From: Heterobasidion occidentale
Taxonomy: Eukaryota > Basidiomycota > Agaricomycetes > Russulales > Bondarzewiaceae
Assembly (NCBI GenBank): GCA_039111635.1
Contig: JBCAQO010000010.1
Coordinates: forward strand, 1,860,001 to 1,924,000
Reading direction: 5' to 3'
Length of the DNA: 64,000 bases
Shown piece by piece: positions 26,127-37,883 of the stretch; positions within the stretch are counted from its first letter, which is position 1, and every line of letters begins with the position of its first letter. The position numbers and the translations under genes are program-made. The notes beneath the pieces are model-generated. The model made no database searches. It was given only the letters and a program-made list of their open reading frames with translations, and had not been told where the DNA came from.

Positions 26127-28196
26127 TCACCGGAACCGGTCCTCGTACCCCGAATATATGATTGCCGAAAGGGCGGCCACCTCTCGGATGTTCGCAAAGC
26201 CCTGCGATGAGAAAGCACCAAAGCGCATCAGCATCATCCTCACCAGCGAAAATGAAATACGGAGCGCGCATGAAGGGGGAAATAGAGCCGGAAAGGGGAA
26301 AGGGGAGAGGGACACACATCGACGAGCTCGTTCGGCAGCCCATTCAGCGCCAGCGCGCTCCACCTCGCGAGCCCCGGTAACATCCCCGCCAGTCTCATCT
26401 TCACCTCCCCGCTCTCGTCCTCCTCCCCCACGAAGACGTTCTTCCGCAGCCCTTCTAGCAAAATCTCCGTCCCCGAGTCGAGGCACCGCTCGAGCACGAG
26501 CATGAAATCGGGCGACGAGAGGAGGTCGCGGGTCTCCTCGAGCAGCACAGTAAAGGCAGGGCCTTGGGTGTCGGAGGCGGGCAGGTTGAGGTGTTGTGGG
26601 TGGTAGGGTTGTGAAGGGAAGCCTGCACGTGTGAGGAGATGTGAGAGCGCGGACGATGTGGGTGGAAGGAGGGTGGAGAGGAAGCTGAATGAAAATTAGC
26701 ATGCTGTTGACAAGATATGGAGAGCTCTCATACTTTATCCGCCGCTCGCTCCCGTCAAAGGTGATCTCGTGCTCCACTCGCCTTCGCACATCACATATCA
26801 GTCTGTGAAACTCGACAATGCCCAGCTTATTTTTCAGAGACACCCTATACGAACAAGAAAAGAAGACGTCAACGTAAGGCAGCGATGAGACAAGGATGAA
26901 TACGAACCCCTCAAAAACCTCCTCGACGCCTCTCCGCACGCGCTCTGCTACGTCCTTCCACCCAATATTCAGGATCCACCAGCTCAGTGTCAGGTATTTC
27001 CTCTCCGTCTCCTCATCCACGCCATCTCTCCAGATACTGTCCTCCTCCCATTCATTTTTCTCGTCCCACAACGCCTCCATATCCTGATCTGCGGGAGGAG
27101 TGAAGAACAACGATGCGATGGAGGCCTCGAAATCCTGCGCGTCCTCGTCTTGCGAGAGCTCGACTACCGAGTGGACGTATTTGTATCGCCCGAGGAGAGA
27201 GAGCTGGATGTGGGTGAAGAGAGAGAGGAGAGCGGTTGAGTACATTACGGTGAGCGTCCGTGTTACCGCTGTCAGAGATACGCGGCGATGAGAAAGCTGA
27301 GGATGTTTTGCATTGATCGAGGACTCACTGAGCATCTTGACTTCTCTCCAGAGCTGAGATTTGGTTTTCGTGCTGAGGCTCATCTGGGAACTCGATGGGT
27401 CAAGCTGGGGAGAACATCACAATCAACAAATCAGACGGTAGACTAGAAGAATGTCCTCACGACACCAGACGCAGACGCAGACCCGGATTCGCCGGTGCTG
27501 CTCAACGCAGAGCTGCTCGCAGTCATCATAGAGTCCGGGAGACTCGCGCCATCGACGCTCTCCAGACTACTTTGCGGCTGCTCAGACCCCTGCGCCTCGT
27601 GCGCGGATCGTGGTCTTGTATCGAAGTCATCAACCCAACTTGTCTGCGACTCCGTGAGCCGCGAGGGACCAGCCTCTACAAGTACAGACTGCTCAGAGAC
27701 AGACACTGAGCCGCTTTCCGAGCGCGCATCTGAGCTCGCATCTCCATCTTTCACGAGCTCGATGCTCGATGACATCGAGGATTCTGAGGAAGGCACCGGC
27801 GGAGATGGGGGCAGGAGTCGCGGCTGGGATGGATATATCTTGGAAGCCTTGGAAAGAGACTGCAGCTCAGCAGTGAGCGCCTCCACCTCCATTTCTGTTA
27901 GAACGTGCTGTCCGAGGATGGGCATGTGCGTCATTATCATGAACGAGATGTCCTGCATGTTCTGCTGGAACCGCTTCCGTACACTGTGCAGAATCGCTCG
28001 GTTTGCATAGAATGAGAAAGGGACCTCAAAGCACGCACTTTTCTCTGGCAAGCCGCTCTTGCACGACCCGACTGCGAACGTCCTCGAGGCGGTCGAGGAC
28101 ATAGCGGCCGACGAGATACGCGCCGCCGAGGACACCAGCTGTGCGGACAAAGCCAGCGCGCCGTTCGTAGAAGTAGCCGGTCAGTGATTTGAACAT
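26127..28196 (-). CDS. PEX3: Peroxin 3 (Pex3), peroxisome membrane biogenesis factor
   Basis: Peroxisomal membrane protein that recruits Pex19 with its cargo. The ATG at 28196 opens MFKSLTGYFYERRAGFVRTA, then GGAYLVGRYVLDRLEDVR (membrane anchor and basic flank), RRFQQNMQDISFMIMTHMPI, LGQHVLTEMEVEALTAELQS, and a Ser/Glu-rich insert (near 27440-27830) that is variable in fungal Pex3. Then come SLSTKTKSQLWREVKMLS, VTRTLTVMYSTALLSLFTHI, LTLSWWILNIGWKDVAERVR, DVRRRVEHEITFDGSERRI, MRLAGMLPGLARWSALALNG and the C-terminal NIREVAALSAIIYSGYEDRF, stop at 26127. Order and motifs match fungal Pex3 throughout. Four or more introns, all with ordinary borders. Confidence 0.92.
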
Positions 28197-29251
28197 GTTG
28201 ATGGTGTTGTTGTGTGGGGTATGAGGCACATGAGGCGAGAGGCGAGGAGACCGTAATAGCAACAGCTGTTGGACGCCTTGAAGGTGTAAGTAGGCGCGAG
28301 GAGCGGATCCGGCTTCCGGCCTCCATCGCATGTGTTTCTCCACCCCGACAACCATCTCCAGCGGTCTCCAGCCTCAACTTCCTTCACTTCAGCTTTTTAA
28401 TTGCCACATATATCACGGACGACACGAAGCATGATTATCTCCTGGAGCTTGCCAACACCTGTTAGCTTTTATGCCTGGCTTCACAGACGCGGCGTCCTAC
28501 GAGTACTCAGAAGAGGGTTTGAGTAACTCCCCATCAATATAGTCGGTATGTTGTGGCCTGTCAAGAATTCCAACTGATTTTTGACAGGTTTTCTGATGAC
28601 GGTATGTCGAATTACATCGTTTTTACGTGCGACACTGCCAACGTTGTTCTGCCTCCATAAACACTGTCCTCTAGCACCTCACACTCGGACTGGTTCCTCG
28701 TCAAATTCACTTCACCTCTCGGACCATAGTACAATACTAGACACTACTTGACCATTCTGCTATTTTCAACGTGGATGCTGTCGCTGACAGCGACGCGTTG
28801 ACCGCAGCAGTCTGCAGCAGTGACCAGTCTTCACTGGACGTAGCTCCTGAAGCGAACTCTAAGACCAGCTGAGACCTCCATGCCATACCCTTTTCATGGC
28901 TGTGTGGTTCTGTAGTCCTTCAGACACTCTCCAACAATGTCGCGAAGACCTTCTTTGATAAGGTCTGTTCAGGTCTGTTCTCGAATCCCAGACTACATAG
29001 ACAAGATTTCTGCGCACCAAATATACCAAATCAATAAGAAAAAATTGCCAATTTCATGAGAAATTCATATATTGTTCCTGTGCAGAATATCTTCCAAAAG
29101 ACAACAGGCAAATGTCTTCCCTTGGGGCTTGAACGCTCTTGAGGTGGAGGAGGCTGCTCGTCGTACGTAATTGCCACGCGACCCTATTTCCGCGTACGGC
29201 TCGACCGGCACCGTCACGCCTCACCGTACGAACCTCATCCTCAACATCACA
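28197..29251. other. Intergenic region; no feature recognised
   Basis: Divergent spacing between PEX3 (minus) and the small plus-strand gene at 29252. AT-richer than the flanking genes, with no long frame and no recognisable RNA gene. The PEX3 promoter must lie next to 28196. Confidence 0.55.
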
Positions 29252-29871
29252 ATGGTGCGCTCATCGCATATGGCGTGTATCGCATGCCCACTTTCAACCA
29301 CTCACTGCAAAACTCTTCAGGGTGGCGGAGCTAGATATCCCTATCCAAAAGAAGTCTGGTCACCAGCAGGTGCGGCATCCACACCCGTTGTCCCGCAATA
29401 GCCCGCTGACGGCTGAGTGTGGTCTCGATGGACACGGCTGGCGCATTTTAATTGGGTTGACGATGGTTGTTTGGTGTGTCTGTGATTATAGGTGGCTGGT
29501 GGACCCGCCCCTCGAACTGGAAGTCCAACACTGCCATCCTTTTTGGCGGGATCCTCGCCGTGACATACGGTGTCTGGTCTCTAAGTGCGGACAAAGAGGT
29601 TCGTCCGTCCATCCCTTCTGTCTCTCCTTTTGTCTTCCACCCGTGTTCTGTGCCTACCTATACAGCTATGCTCTATACCATGATCTCTCGTTGCTGACGC
29701 TCAACGTTGTTCACCTGTGCAGTGGCGGTATGTCCAGCCCGTGCGACCAATCCCATCTATGAAGGTTCGTCCGACGTCATCTTATAATCCTCGTCATAAA
29801 CCTGACATTCGGGGACCTCTCAGTGGGCGAAGCAATACCGCGACGCGGAGGCAGCGAAGGAAGAGTCCTAG
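29252..29871 (+). CDS. Small five-exon single-span membrane protein, probably mitochondrial
   Basis: Assembled by eye from splice sites. Exon 1 is the ATG at 29252-29254, followed directly by donor GTGCGC. Exon 2 reads GGGARYPYPKEVWSPAG, exon 3 GWWTRPSNWKSNTAILFGGI then LAVTYGVWSLSADKE, exon 4 WRYVQPVRPIPSMK and exon 5 WAKQYRDAEAAKEES, stop TAG at 29869-29871. About 80 residues with one central hydrophobic span (AILFGGILAVTYGVWSL). The YPYPKEVWSPAGGWW...NWK layout recalls short accessory proteins of mitochondrial complex I in fungi, from memory only; I cannot name the subunit. Every junction is GT...AG and restores one frame, which supports a real gene. An alternative is that translation starts further upstream, through the in-frame segment that contains the same ATG. 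Confidence 0.75.
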
Positions 29872-30460
29872 AAGCACCTCACCCTTTGTCCATCCCCGTC
29901 GTCAAATCTACACATTTACTCCCCATCTCGAATGTCCCACTCCTCAATTGCTCGACTAGGCTGAGGTCCAGCAACATGGAATTTATGGCATGCCATTCCT
30001 GATGTGTAACACTATACCAAAGAATTTGGCGCCTGCCGATATTGCCTGTCGCGCATAGCAAGTGCTTACTCTCAAGAACTGTGCCATGTTGATAAAGCGA
30101 GCGCCAGCTGTGGAATATGCATTGCTTAGATGCCGAAAGGCGAGATTCGAGTTATTCGTCCGACGAACGACGGGCACTGCCTTCTCATCTTTATTCGAGG
30201 GCTGAATTTTGGAGGCTAGGTATATCACCTTCATTCTATTGCGGGCAAACAGAGTTCGGGTGTGCGGCAAAAATCAAGGTGCTTGAACCGATGATGGTGC
30301 GATCTTGGGAGCGACGATGAGGAATATCCTCTGAAAATCTTCTACTGGGGTGTATGTTCACATGTTCAATAATCATGAATAGTATGTTAAGACGCAGGGA
30401 TACATAGTTGACAAATAATAAAAATTAGGTTGCCTCGATGTCATGAGGCGGATTCGGGCT
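29872..30460. other. Convergent intergenic region; no feature recognised
   Basis: Sits between the 3' ends of the small mitochondrial-type gene and the UV endonuclease gene. Only short frames are present. Confidence 0.5.
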
Positions 30461-32937
30461 TTAAAGCTTCCTCTTTCCCTTCTTGGCCACTATATCTCGC
30501 TCAATGGCTGCCTCGATATTCGATACGATCTTCGCAGTAAGAGTCTTGTCATCTAGGTCCGAGGCATCTGCTATGCTACGGCCGCATCGTGATTCTACTG
30601 TTCAAAGAATTATTGAGACTCGATCACGGCGGATAGGCAAGGCTGATGCTCACGCTGTTTGATCTTAGTCGATGCCCTCGTACGCTTGCGGGGCATCTGA
30701 ATACCCTCTTCTACTGAAGTGAGACATGTCTCGGGGTCTGGGGCCTGAACCTCGACCGCAATATCTTCATCCGGAGTGTCGAGTACCACAGTGTCATCTA
30801 CAGACTTGTCTAAGGGGAATGGTTTTTTGAGCGTTCAACGTGTGATACCACCGTGATGCGAAACGAACCTATTTTCTTTCTCTTACCATTGCAGGCCTTA
30901 CCACCTTCCGAGTCACTGGCATCCGCCTGCTCGGGCCTCAAATTGTCCCAATTGACGTCCTCGAGACCGTACGTCCTGTACAACTGAAACACAGCCTGCT
31001 CCTTATCCTTGGCCTCGATCATGAGATCGAACCATTCCCTCTGTGTTTGTTCAGCGCCGTCAGATCCGGTCGTTGAGACCCATCGCCATCCCGCGCCTTC
31101 TAGTTGCAGTTCATCCGGCAATTCCTTGCACCGCCGTGCATGCGCACGGCGCTCCATAATCGTGACTGCGCCAGGACGTGGTGAGGAGAGATGTTGCTTG
31201 GGTTTGATGCCTTTCCGATGCCATATAGCGTTGATTCGCGGAAGGAGGACTGAAGCCGGTTGAGAGGATGGCTGTAATATATTGAGAAAAATCCATAGAT
31301 CAGCGATGTATCATTGGAAACGCACGTATATCCAGTCGTGGTGGTAATCAAACTAGCAGGCAAATTTGAATGAGAGGCCTGACACACATAGGATGGTAAC
31401 CTACCACAATAGGGATATCAAGTTCCTCGCATACAGGAAGAAGATCGTCGACATTATAACACATCTGAAAAAGTCCATAAGCTTGGCATTTCGTTGAAAA
31501 GTGAACACGGACCTCGTCATTCTCCAAGACCAGTCGCGCCTTGATCTCATCGGAAAGTTTCGAGGTGTAGTTCTCCTTAAATCGCGCCAGCGCGGACGGT
31601 TTATCGCCATACATACCCTAACGTTGACAGGTCAGAAACAGCTCTAGATGTGAAGGGATCCGGACGAACACCCATGTGGATGATGATCACGCTATCCTTG
31701 CCCATGCCCATGTGTCGCAGGATTGAACAATGATCTATCACATAGCTGAGAATGTGATTCAAAGGCCATGACGGAGGATGCTGGGCTCACAATGAAGCTC
31801 TCGAATCGAGGCTTCCACTACGTCCTCCCTCGGCGAACCTAGCTGTGTAAACTATGCCCAATGCATAAGTCGACTTGTACTGATAATGCATGAGCTTGAA
31901 AACGCACCTGTCCAGGGTGTAGTGTCATCCGATGGCCCAGAGAGTTGGCAAGATCGCCTGCAGCCTTGACGAGAAGCAAGTTCAGTTCGACGATTATGAA
32001 TTAAATGAGCAGAGGTATTCACCTTGAGTTCGGAAGCATCGTAGTCCCAGAGAGTACCCATGCTTGCTATGAGAAGCAAATGGAAACAACTCTGATGATA
32101 TACGCATGAAACGGATACTATACACAGGTCAGCAAGTTATTGCAAAAGGTCAAGGTATAAACATACTTGTTCGCCTCATTCCACTGATAATGACGCGCGT
32201 ACAGTCGTGAAAACAAGGTCTTTGTGTCCGTTCAATGGATGCACTCACCTGTATGAGTTTGCTAAGATCTCTAGCATTTTGTATGCCAAGATCTTTTGCA
32301 AAATCAAGGCCGTTTTTCGCAATAGTAGCCAATCGACAGGTCCTGTAAAGAAACAATAAGATAAGGACGTCGTCCTAGATTCAACGATCATTGAGACGTA
32401 CCTGCTACAAAACGTAGGCTCCGGTTTCGTCTCCCGGAGAATGGTATTTAAACACGCCTGCATGATTTTAGAATGATGTATATTGATTGATGTAGCAAAC
32501 TCACATATCCTAGCCGGCCTAGCGCACAAGCCGCATGAGAGGCCAGTCGCGCACGCGAACAACAAAAACGCACCTTTGTATGTCGTTGTCTTCGCTTCCA
32601 CTGGAAGGATATTATACACTATGGGCTCACACTCTTTGACCTTGCGCCTACGTTTCTTCGGTGAGGGTTCGGTTTTAGGTTCGTCCAATTCCGTCAAAGG
32701 GCTCTCAGCATCAGCCTGCGGAACAACCACCTTTTTGGCCCGAATTCTCGACGACACTCTCCTATTATCCTCCACTTCGATAGGCACAGTCATAGTTGCC
32801 TCTACTTCCGCTACTCTCGCGACGCCAACGCTTGAGATTACTTGACGCTGATTATTTCTTGCACGCTTGGCGACCATGAGAGCGGTTGTAGCAATTCTTG
32901 CGTGTTGAATAGACAGGCGATGGAGGACGGAAAGCAT
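30461..32937 (-). CDS. UVE1: UV damage endonuclease (UvdE/Uve1)
   Basis: Metal-dependent TIM-barrel endonuclease nicking 5' of UV photoproducts and other lesions. The ATG at 32937 gives MLSVLHRLSIQHARIATTAL, rich in Arg, His, Ser and Leu without acidic residues, as in a mitochondrial presequence. A second ATG follows at MVAKRARNNQ. After a basic, low-complexity N-terminus (SRIRAKKVVVPQ, PKKRRRKVKE) the catalytic part reads ACLNTILRETKPEPTFCSR, TCRLATIAKNGLDFAKDLGI, ASMGTLWDYDASELK, ANSLGHRMTLHPGQ, SILRHMGMGKDSVIIIHMG, GDKPSALARFKENYTSKLSD, EIKARLVLENDE, CYNVDDLLPVCEELDIPIV and DYHHDWI. The tail (DLMIEAKDKEQAVFQLYRTY ... VAKKGKRKL, stop at 30461) is charged. A dozen or so introns, no frame break seen. 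In Cryptococcus neoformans Uve1 acts in mitochondria, consistent with the presequence. Confidence 0.92.
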
Positions 32938-33231
32938 GAAAAATATTCTCCATTTTGCATGTCGAATGCGGATGTCCAATGTTCCAGTCAAGGAGCGATG
33001 GAGAGACGAGATCGTGGCACGGATTCCGCAAGCGTAACACTTGTGCTCCAAATCAAGACTTCGAGCAGTTCTATGGCCAATTCTGTCGGGTTCTGCCGCG
33101 CAGGCACATATTCGTGGCCAATTCTATCTTCTTCGCCACTGTCAAGCTCGGACGACCATTGATACTTCCTGGAATTGTCTGCCGAAGACAACAGATCACA
33201 AGATGCCGGCAGCCAGGTGAGGAATCTTACC

Positions 33232-34978
33232 ATGGTCAGAATTTTCAAATCCAACTCACGCTACAGTCGTCATTCACTAAGAGCCCTGGAGTTTTTGGAC
33301 GCAAGCGAAGAATGTACGAATCAGAGCGTTGAATAAGCTTCTCGCATCATCTGGTTCTATCAGCACTACAAGCCTGTTCAAGCAAATAGATGGAAAGATT
33401 TCTGCCCTGCGAGAGGCCCTGTCTTCCCTGCGTGAATGGCGCAGGTTGCCGCCTGTATCACGAACTACTTCCTCCCGAATTGCTGGTCAGCATTTTCTCC
33501 TTGTTAGCTGCCGATGAAGCTCCCACCGTCAGATACAGGATTTCACTGGGATGGATCGTGGTTTCTCATGTCTGCAGCCATTGGAAGCGAGTTGCTTTGG
33601 ACAGTCCAGTACTTTGGGCGAATATCAACTTCGACCTCAGTTCTTGGTGGATTCAGACGATGTTAGATCGTGCCAAGCAAGGACCATTGGTCATCCGTGA
33701 CATCCGCATCAGATACGCTGAAGACGCTGAAAGCGTTCTGGGTGTCTTGTCCTCCCATATGTCACAAATAGGGAAGCTTGGCCTAAGGCAACCACTCGGC
33801 GGAGTTGATACAATCAACCCAGTCGTGAAATTCCTCACTTCCCCGGCCCATCTCTAGAATGGGTGAAGTTAGTCGTCGAAACCATTCGAGATGTGCACCT
33901 CCCCAACAACAATCTGGTTGACAACTATGCTCCAAGCCTTCGTGTTGTAACTCTCGTCGGATGTACAATCCCTTGGATCTCACCGATTATGCGCAATCTA
34001 TCTCATCTAACAATAGCGCTCACACAATGGCAGTATCAGCAAGTAGAAGAGAACTACCTCCCTTCCAAATGAATTTTTTGACATGCTGGCGAACATGCAT
34101 CACCTGGAAACTTTGGATATCGAGGAGTACTTCCCTCGATACACCCCAGATACGGGTGTATATAGTCGAATGAGACAGCCTGGCATTGAACTACTCGGCC
34201 TATCGTCTCTCATCTTGAGAGGATCATGGGCGCCTTGTATTGCTGTTCTGGGCAGCATTCAAATTCCTGAAACATCGATGGTCCATCTCACCTGCAGAAA
34301 TCACACACACGAGGGTTTCGTCGACCTGCTCCTTCCGATGCTAGAGAAACATAGTGGCAAAACTGGGAAAGCACCACCCCTACGAACCCTTTCGATTTCC
34401 GTCGGTTCACTAAGTGGGTCGGTAGTTGTAATAGGGCGAAATTCTCCGACCAAAAAGACCATGTCCGTTGCAAACCTTCCATCTTGCTTGATTTGGATCA
34501 CTTGGATCCGAACAGCCTGTCCTTGGTGGTGAATGCTCTTTACATTCGGAAATTGGAGGCATTATGGATTTCACTTCGAACACAAGACCCCGAACTCTAC
34601 ATACCGATCATCCAGGTGCTGGAGAATGCTGAGAATTGGGATCAGGTATCGTTTCATGATGATGCTCTCCCACTTTTTTGTGCGATGATCGCCTCCACAT
34701 CCAACTCAGCAGGAGACGAGGAAAGGATGCATATCGATAAACGATTCTTCCCGAACCTACGATCTCTCGTATTAGGACACGGAATTGGACAGCCCTTCTG
34801 CGGCGGGTCGTTGATTTACCAGGATCAACTAGTAGCAGCCCTTCAGAAGCGGAATGACTTGAAAGCTCATTTGGAAGAACTCGAGCTTCATCTGCCAAGG
34901 AACGAAGCGTCAAAAAAGTGGGTAGAACAGCTGGAAGGGATTGTGCCAGTGAAAGTGTTTTGGGACGGAGAGCGGTGA
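33232..34978 (+). pseudogene. F-box protein gene, copy A (frameshifted)
   Basis: Relative of the F-box genes at 4763 and 9795, sharing FWTQA, KISALREALSSL and SRLPPELLVSIFSLL. After the F-box come WIVVSHVCSHWKRVALDSPV, LWANINFDLSSWW and leucine-rich-like segments, ending VPVKVFWDGER, stop at 34976-34978. Candidate ATG at 33232 (MVRIFKSNSRYSRH). The frame is broken by indels, each absent from or different in copy B: T5 at 33292-33296 (B has T4), CGAACTACTT at 33461 (B lacks four bases), C3 at 33847 (B has C4), and others near 33905, 34068, 34190, 34443 and 34517. Where A is broken B is often open, and the reverse, so the ancestral gene was a single frame of about 570-600 codons. Either both are young pseudogenes or these are sequence errors. 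Confidence 0.75.
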
Positions 34979-35254
34979 AGACACGAAAGGTTTTCACCTC
35001 CCCTGGTTTCTGGACGAAATGTTCACATGCATTGAATTTGCTTTGAAACAACAGCATGATCCAATTCACATATGTTCGTTTATCGAATGGCAAGATCAAT
35101 ACTGCTCTAAGATAATGAGTTGAGGGTAAGAATGCTTTTGCGAGAGAACTCCAGTTGTCTCGTGACAATAACCTCAAGCAGGCGGCGCAACACAGATCCA
35201 AGAATAAGCACGATGAGAAGCTGTGCACAGTTCCTGTGAGAACTCGGCCAGCCT

Positions 35255-35261
35255 TATAAAA
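35255..35261 (+). promoter_or_regulatory. TATA box of oxygenase gene A1
   Basis: TATAAAA inside the conserved GGCCAGCCTTATAAAAGGCC, 52 bases before the ATG at 35313. The same block precedes all four oxygenase copies at the same distance. Confidence 0.75.
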
Positions 35262-35312
35262 GGCCTTCGACATGAAGCAAAAGCTTCTGTCCGTTCCGAG
35301 GCATTCCACATC

Positions 35313-36696
35313 ATGCCTGGTGCTGTCTCCTTCCCCGACTTTCCAGACGACGTCCCGACCGTCCCGCTATTGATTATCGACTATGCTCTGATCAAAGCAG
35401 GGAACGAGAAGGAGATCGACAGACTGTGGAAAGCCGCTACCGAACTTGGCTTCTGGTAGTGCGTATCAGACTACCGCCCTCCAAGCTCTTTCTTTGTTGA
35501 ATCGATATCTGTAGTCTGAAAAATCATGGAGCCGATGACGAAGTGGCTGGCATGTTCGACATGGGCGCGGAGACTATGGACTTGCCTCTGGAAGAGAAGA
35601 TGAAGTATGAGCAGGGCGACGAGGGCTTGTCTTTTGGGTGAGGGTTCCCACCTTATCGAAGGGCCACTCATATCAAACTTCTGCAGGTACAAGTTTATGG
35701 GTGCCAACAGCACAGATGAAAGAGGGACGCCCGACATCAACGAACGCATCAATATCTCCAAGGACGATGCAATTAGCTGGCCCATCCCGACGCACCGCAT
35801 TTACCCGTCGACGGTCAATGCGCGGATGGAGTCGACAATTATCCCATTTGTTCGCAAGTCCCTCGACGTCACCAACACGCTCTTAGATGTCTTGAACGAT
35901 CGTCTTGGACTTCCTAAGGGTGCTATTGCTAAGAGGCACAGCCTGATGGAACACAGCGGATGCGAAGCTAGGTGCATCAAATCGCCAAAAACCATGGATA
36001 TACCTTCGGATAGTGCGCTGCTTGGAGCGCACACAGATTATGGTTCCTTGGGGGTGGCGAGAATCGATGCTCCTAATGAAAGGCAATTTATTTATACGGG
36101 GTTCCCAAAGTCGTTTCTTCATAACCGACTCGGCGGTCTACAGGTCCTTCCACCTGACGCAGACACCTGGAAATATGTGAAAGTGAGCATTGCGGCAAAA
36201 TTGGTGTCATATTCCTTGCTGATCTTACCAAAGCCTATTCCGGGGCATGCAATCTGTAACCTCGGGGATGCCATGTTTGTTTTCAGTGGCGGAATTCTGC
36301 GTTCGAACCTTCACCGCGTCGTGTAAGTCACATCCCAGATGTGTATCCCTCATTCCCTGACGAGGAAAACTTTCAAGTCCGCCTCCGAAGCAGCAAGCAG
36401 CTTATGATCGCTATTCCGTGGTATTCTTCGTACGCCCGGGAAAGTCGTGGAAGATGGCACTTCTCTCCGAGGAGAGTCGTATGATTGCAGAAGCTGCGGC
36501 CAAGGCACCCCCGGGCAAGTATGATACTGACGAAACAGCTGCGTCATGGTATGCCAGAAGAGTCAAGTATCGAAGAATCGCCAATCGCAAGGTCTGTTAC
36601 TTGGAATCAATTTCCACACACCTCATTGACCGAATCATCAAACAGGGTCCTGAGACATGGTTGGCGAGCAAGGGGACCGAATATCGATTGATCTGA
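35313..36696 (+). CDS. 2-oxoglutarate/Fe(II) oxygenase, isopenicillin-N-synthase-like, copy A1
   Basis: Non-haem iron oxygenase of the DIOX_N + 2OG-FeII_Oxy type; substrate unknown. The ATG at 35313 opens MPGAVSFPDFPDDVPTVP, then PLLIIDYALIKAGNEKEIDR and LWKAATELGFW. Exon 2 starts YLKNHGADDEVAGMFDMGAE and ends KYEQGDEGLSFG; exon 3 opens YKFMGANSTDERGTPDIN. The iron ligands are HxD in GAHTDYGSL near 36028-36052 and the distal His in SNLHRVV near 36308-36325. After the next intron RYSVVFFVRP supplies the RxS co-substrate motif. The C-terminus is GPETWLASKGTEYRLI, stop at 36694-36696. About 350 residues over six or seven exons. This copy keeps the frame throughout, although the donor after GGTTCCTTG reads GGGGGTGGCG instead of the GTGGGG seen in the other copies, adding one Gly or weakening splicing. 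Confidence 0.85.
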
Positions 36697-37501
36697 GGTT
36701 GATTGGGCGGTCTCGCGAGAGATTAGATGCACCATTTGCACGATTGGTATGACTCAGGGTGACGATGGATGCTGCTGATATTGTGCAATATGTGCGAATT
36801 GAGAAAAGACCTGTCTAAAGCATGCGTGTTACAAGTGACGTGCGATACTGAACAGTGCTAATAGTGCGGTGTGTACTTACTGTTAAGCTTGTTTGGGTGG
36901 GGGTAGAGACGCTTGCCCTCTAATATTATATCGATCAACCGATTGCATGGATATATCATGGCTTTCTCTAGGGAAAGCAAACAAGGATGCCTGATATCGC
37001 TCCTTCCGAGTGTGAAGATAGAGGCTCTATGATACCTAAACATGATGTCTCGCCCAGACAGATACGGCAACAAAGAAGAAAAATCACCTTAATTTTTCAT
37101 AGGCAGAAGAAGGCAAGTATCGTCAACTGTTTATTTGCGGATCGTCGCGAGTAGTGCACAAGGCGCAGTGCTGGTGTCCGAGCTGTCATTGGCCGCATAT
37201 GTGCTGTCTGTTACAATGAGATAGATCTGTTGAAGAATCAGTGGGAGTATCAGAGCGTCGATGGAGACATGTTTCAAGCGAGGAAAAACAGCTTACAGAG
37301 TCGTGTCGATGAAGAATCGACGATGGATAGACGAAGGAGTAGTACGACAAAAGAATTTGGGATGCGTTCCGACGCGCATGCATCACGTGTTCGTGAAAGT
37401 AAATCCGCCAGTCTGGGTCGACTGGGGAGACTTAGGGTATATTCCCTCACGGGTATATTTGCTATATACCTGGAACTTACCCTTGAAATGGTGAGGGACA
37501 G
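36697..37501. other. Spacer between the tandem oxygenase genes
   Basis: Downstream flank of A1. The stretch at about 36881-37030 is repeated, diverged, after A2 at about 39455-39590, so it belongs to the tandem unit. No gene is supported. Confidence 0.5.
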
Positions 37502-37549
37502 CTAGAAGCGATTGTGCCAATGAAGGCATTTTGGGACGGAGAGCGGTGA
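37502..37549 (+). pseudogene. Vestigial F-box gene C-terminus at tandem duplication junction (copy A)
   Basis: Sixteen codons reading LEAIVPMKAFWDGER plus stop align with the last codons of the neighbouring F-box gene (LEGIVPVKVFWDGER, 34931-34978), followed by the same AGACACGAAAGGTTTTCACCTCCCC. It marks the upstream edge of the second oxygenase unit and shows that the tandem duplication began inside the F-box gene. Confidence 0.85.
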
Positions 37550-37825
37550 AGACACGAAAGGTTTTCACCTCCCCTGAGTTCTTCACATAGGTCAAATCTG
37601 GCCTCGAACAACCAGCATGAATCTAATGCGAAGTCATATAGATTCGTTCGTCGAATTGCAAGATTAACACTGTTCTAACATAATGAGCTGTGTGAGGGTG
37701 GGGAAGCTTCAGCGAGGGAACTCTCGTTGTCGTGTGACAATAGCCTGAGCAGGCGGCGCAACACAGATCCAAGAATAAGTACGATGAGAAGCCGCGCACA
37801 ATTCCTGTGAGAACTCGGCCAGCCT

Positions 37826-37832
37826 TATAAAA
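37826..37832 (+). promoter_or_regulatory. TATA box of oxygenase gene A2
   Basis: TATAAAA in the same conserved block as upstream of A1, 52 bases before the ATG at 37884. Confidence 0.75.
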
Positions 37833-37883
37833 GGCCTTCGACATGAAGCAAAAGCTTCTGTCCGTTCCGAGGCATTCCACATC

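Noticed and set aside
25482..26221. Minus-strand frames after PEX3 as a membrane protein gene
   Set aside because: Only a single hydrophobic stretch; the remaining frames are GC-rich and do not join coherently. Left as unassigned.
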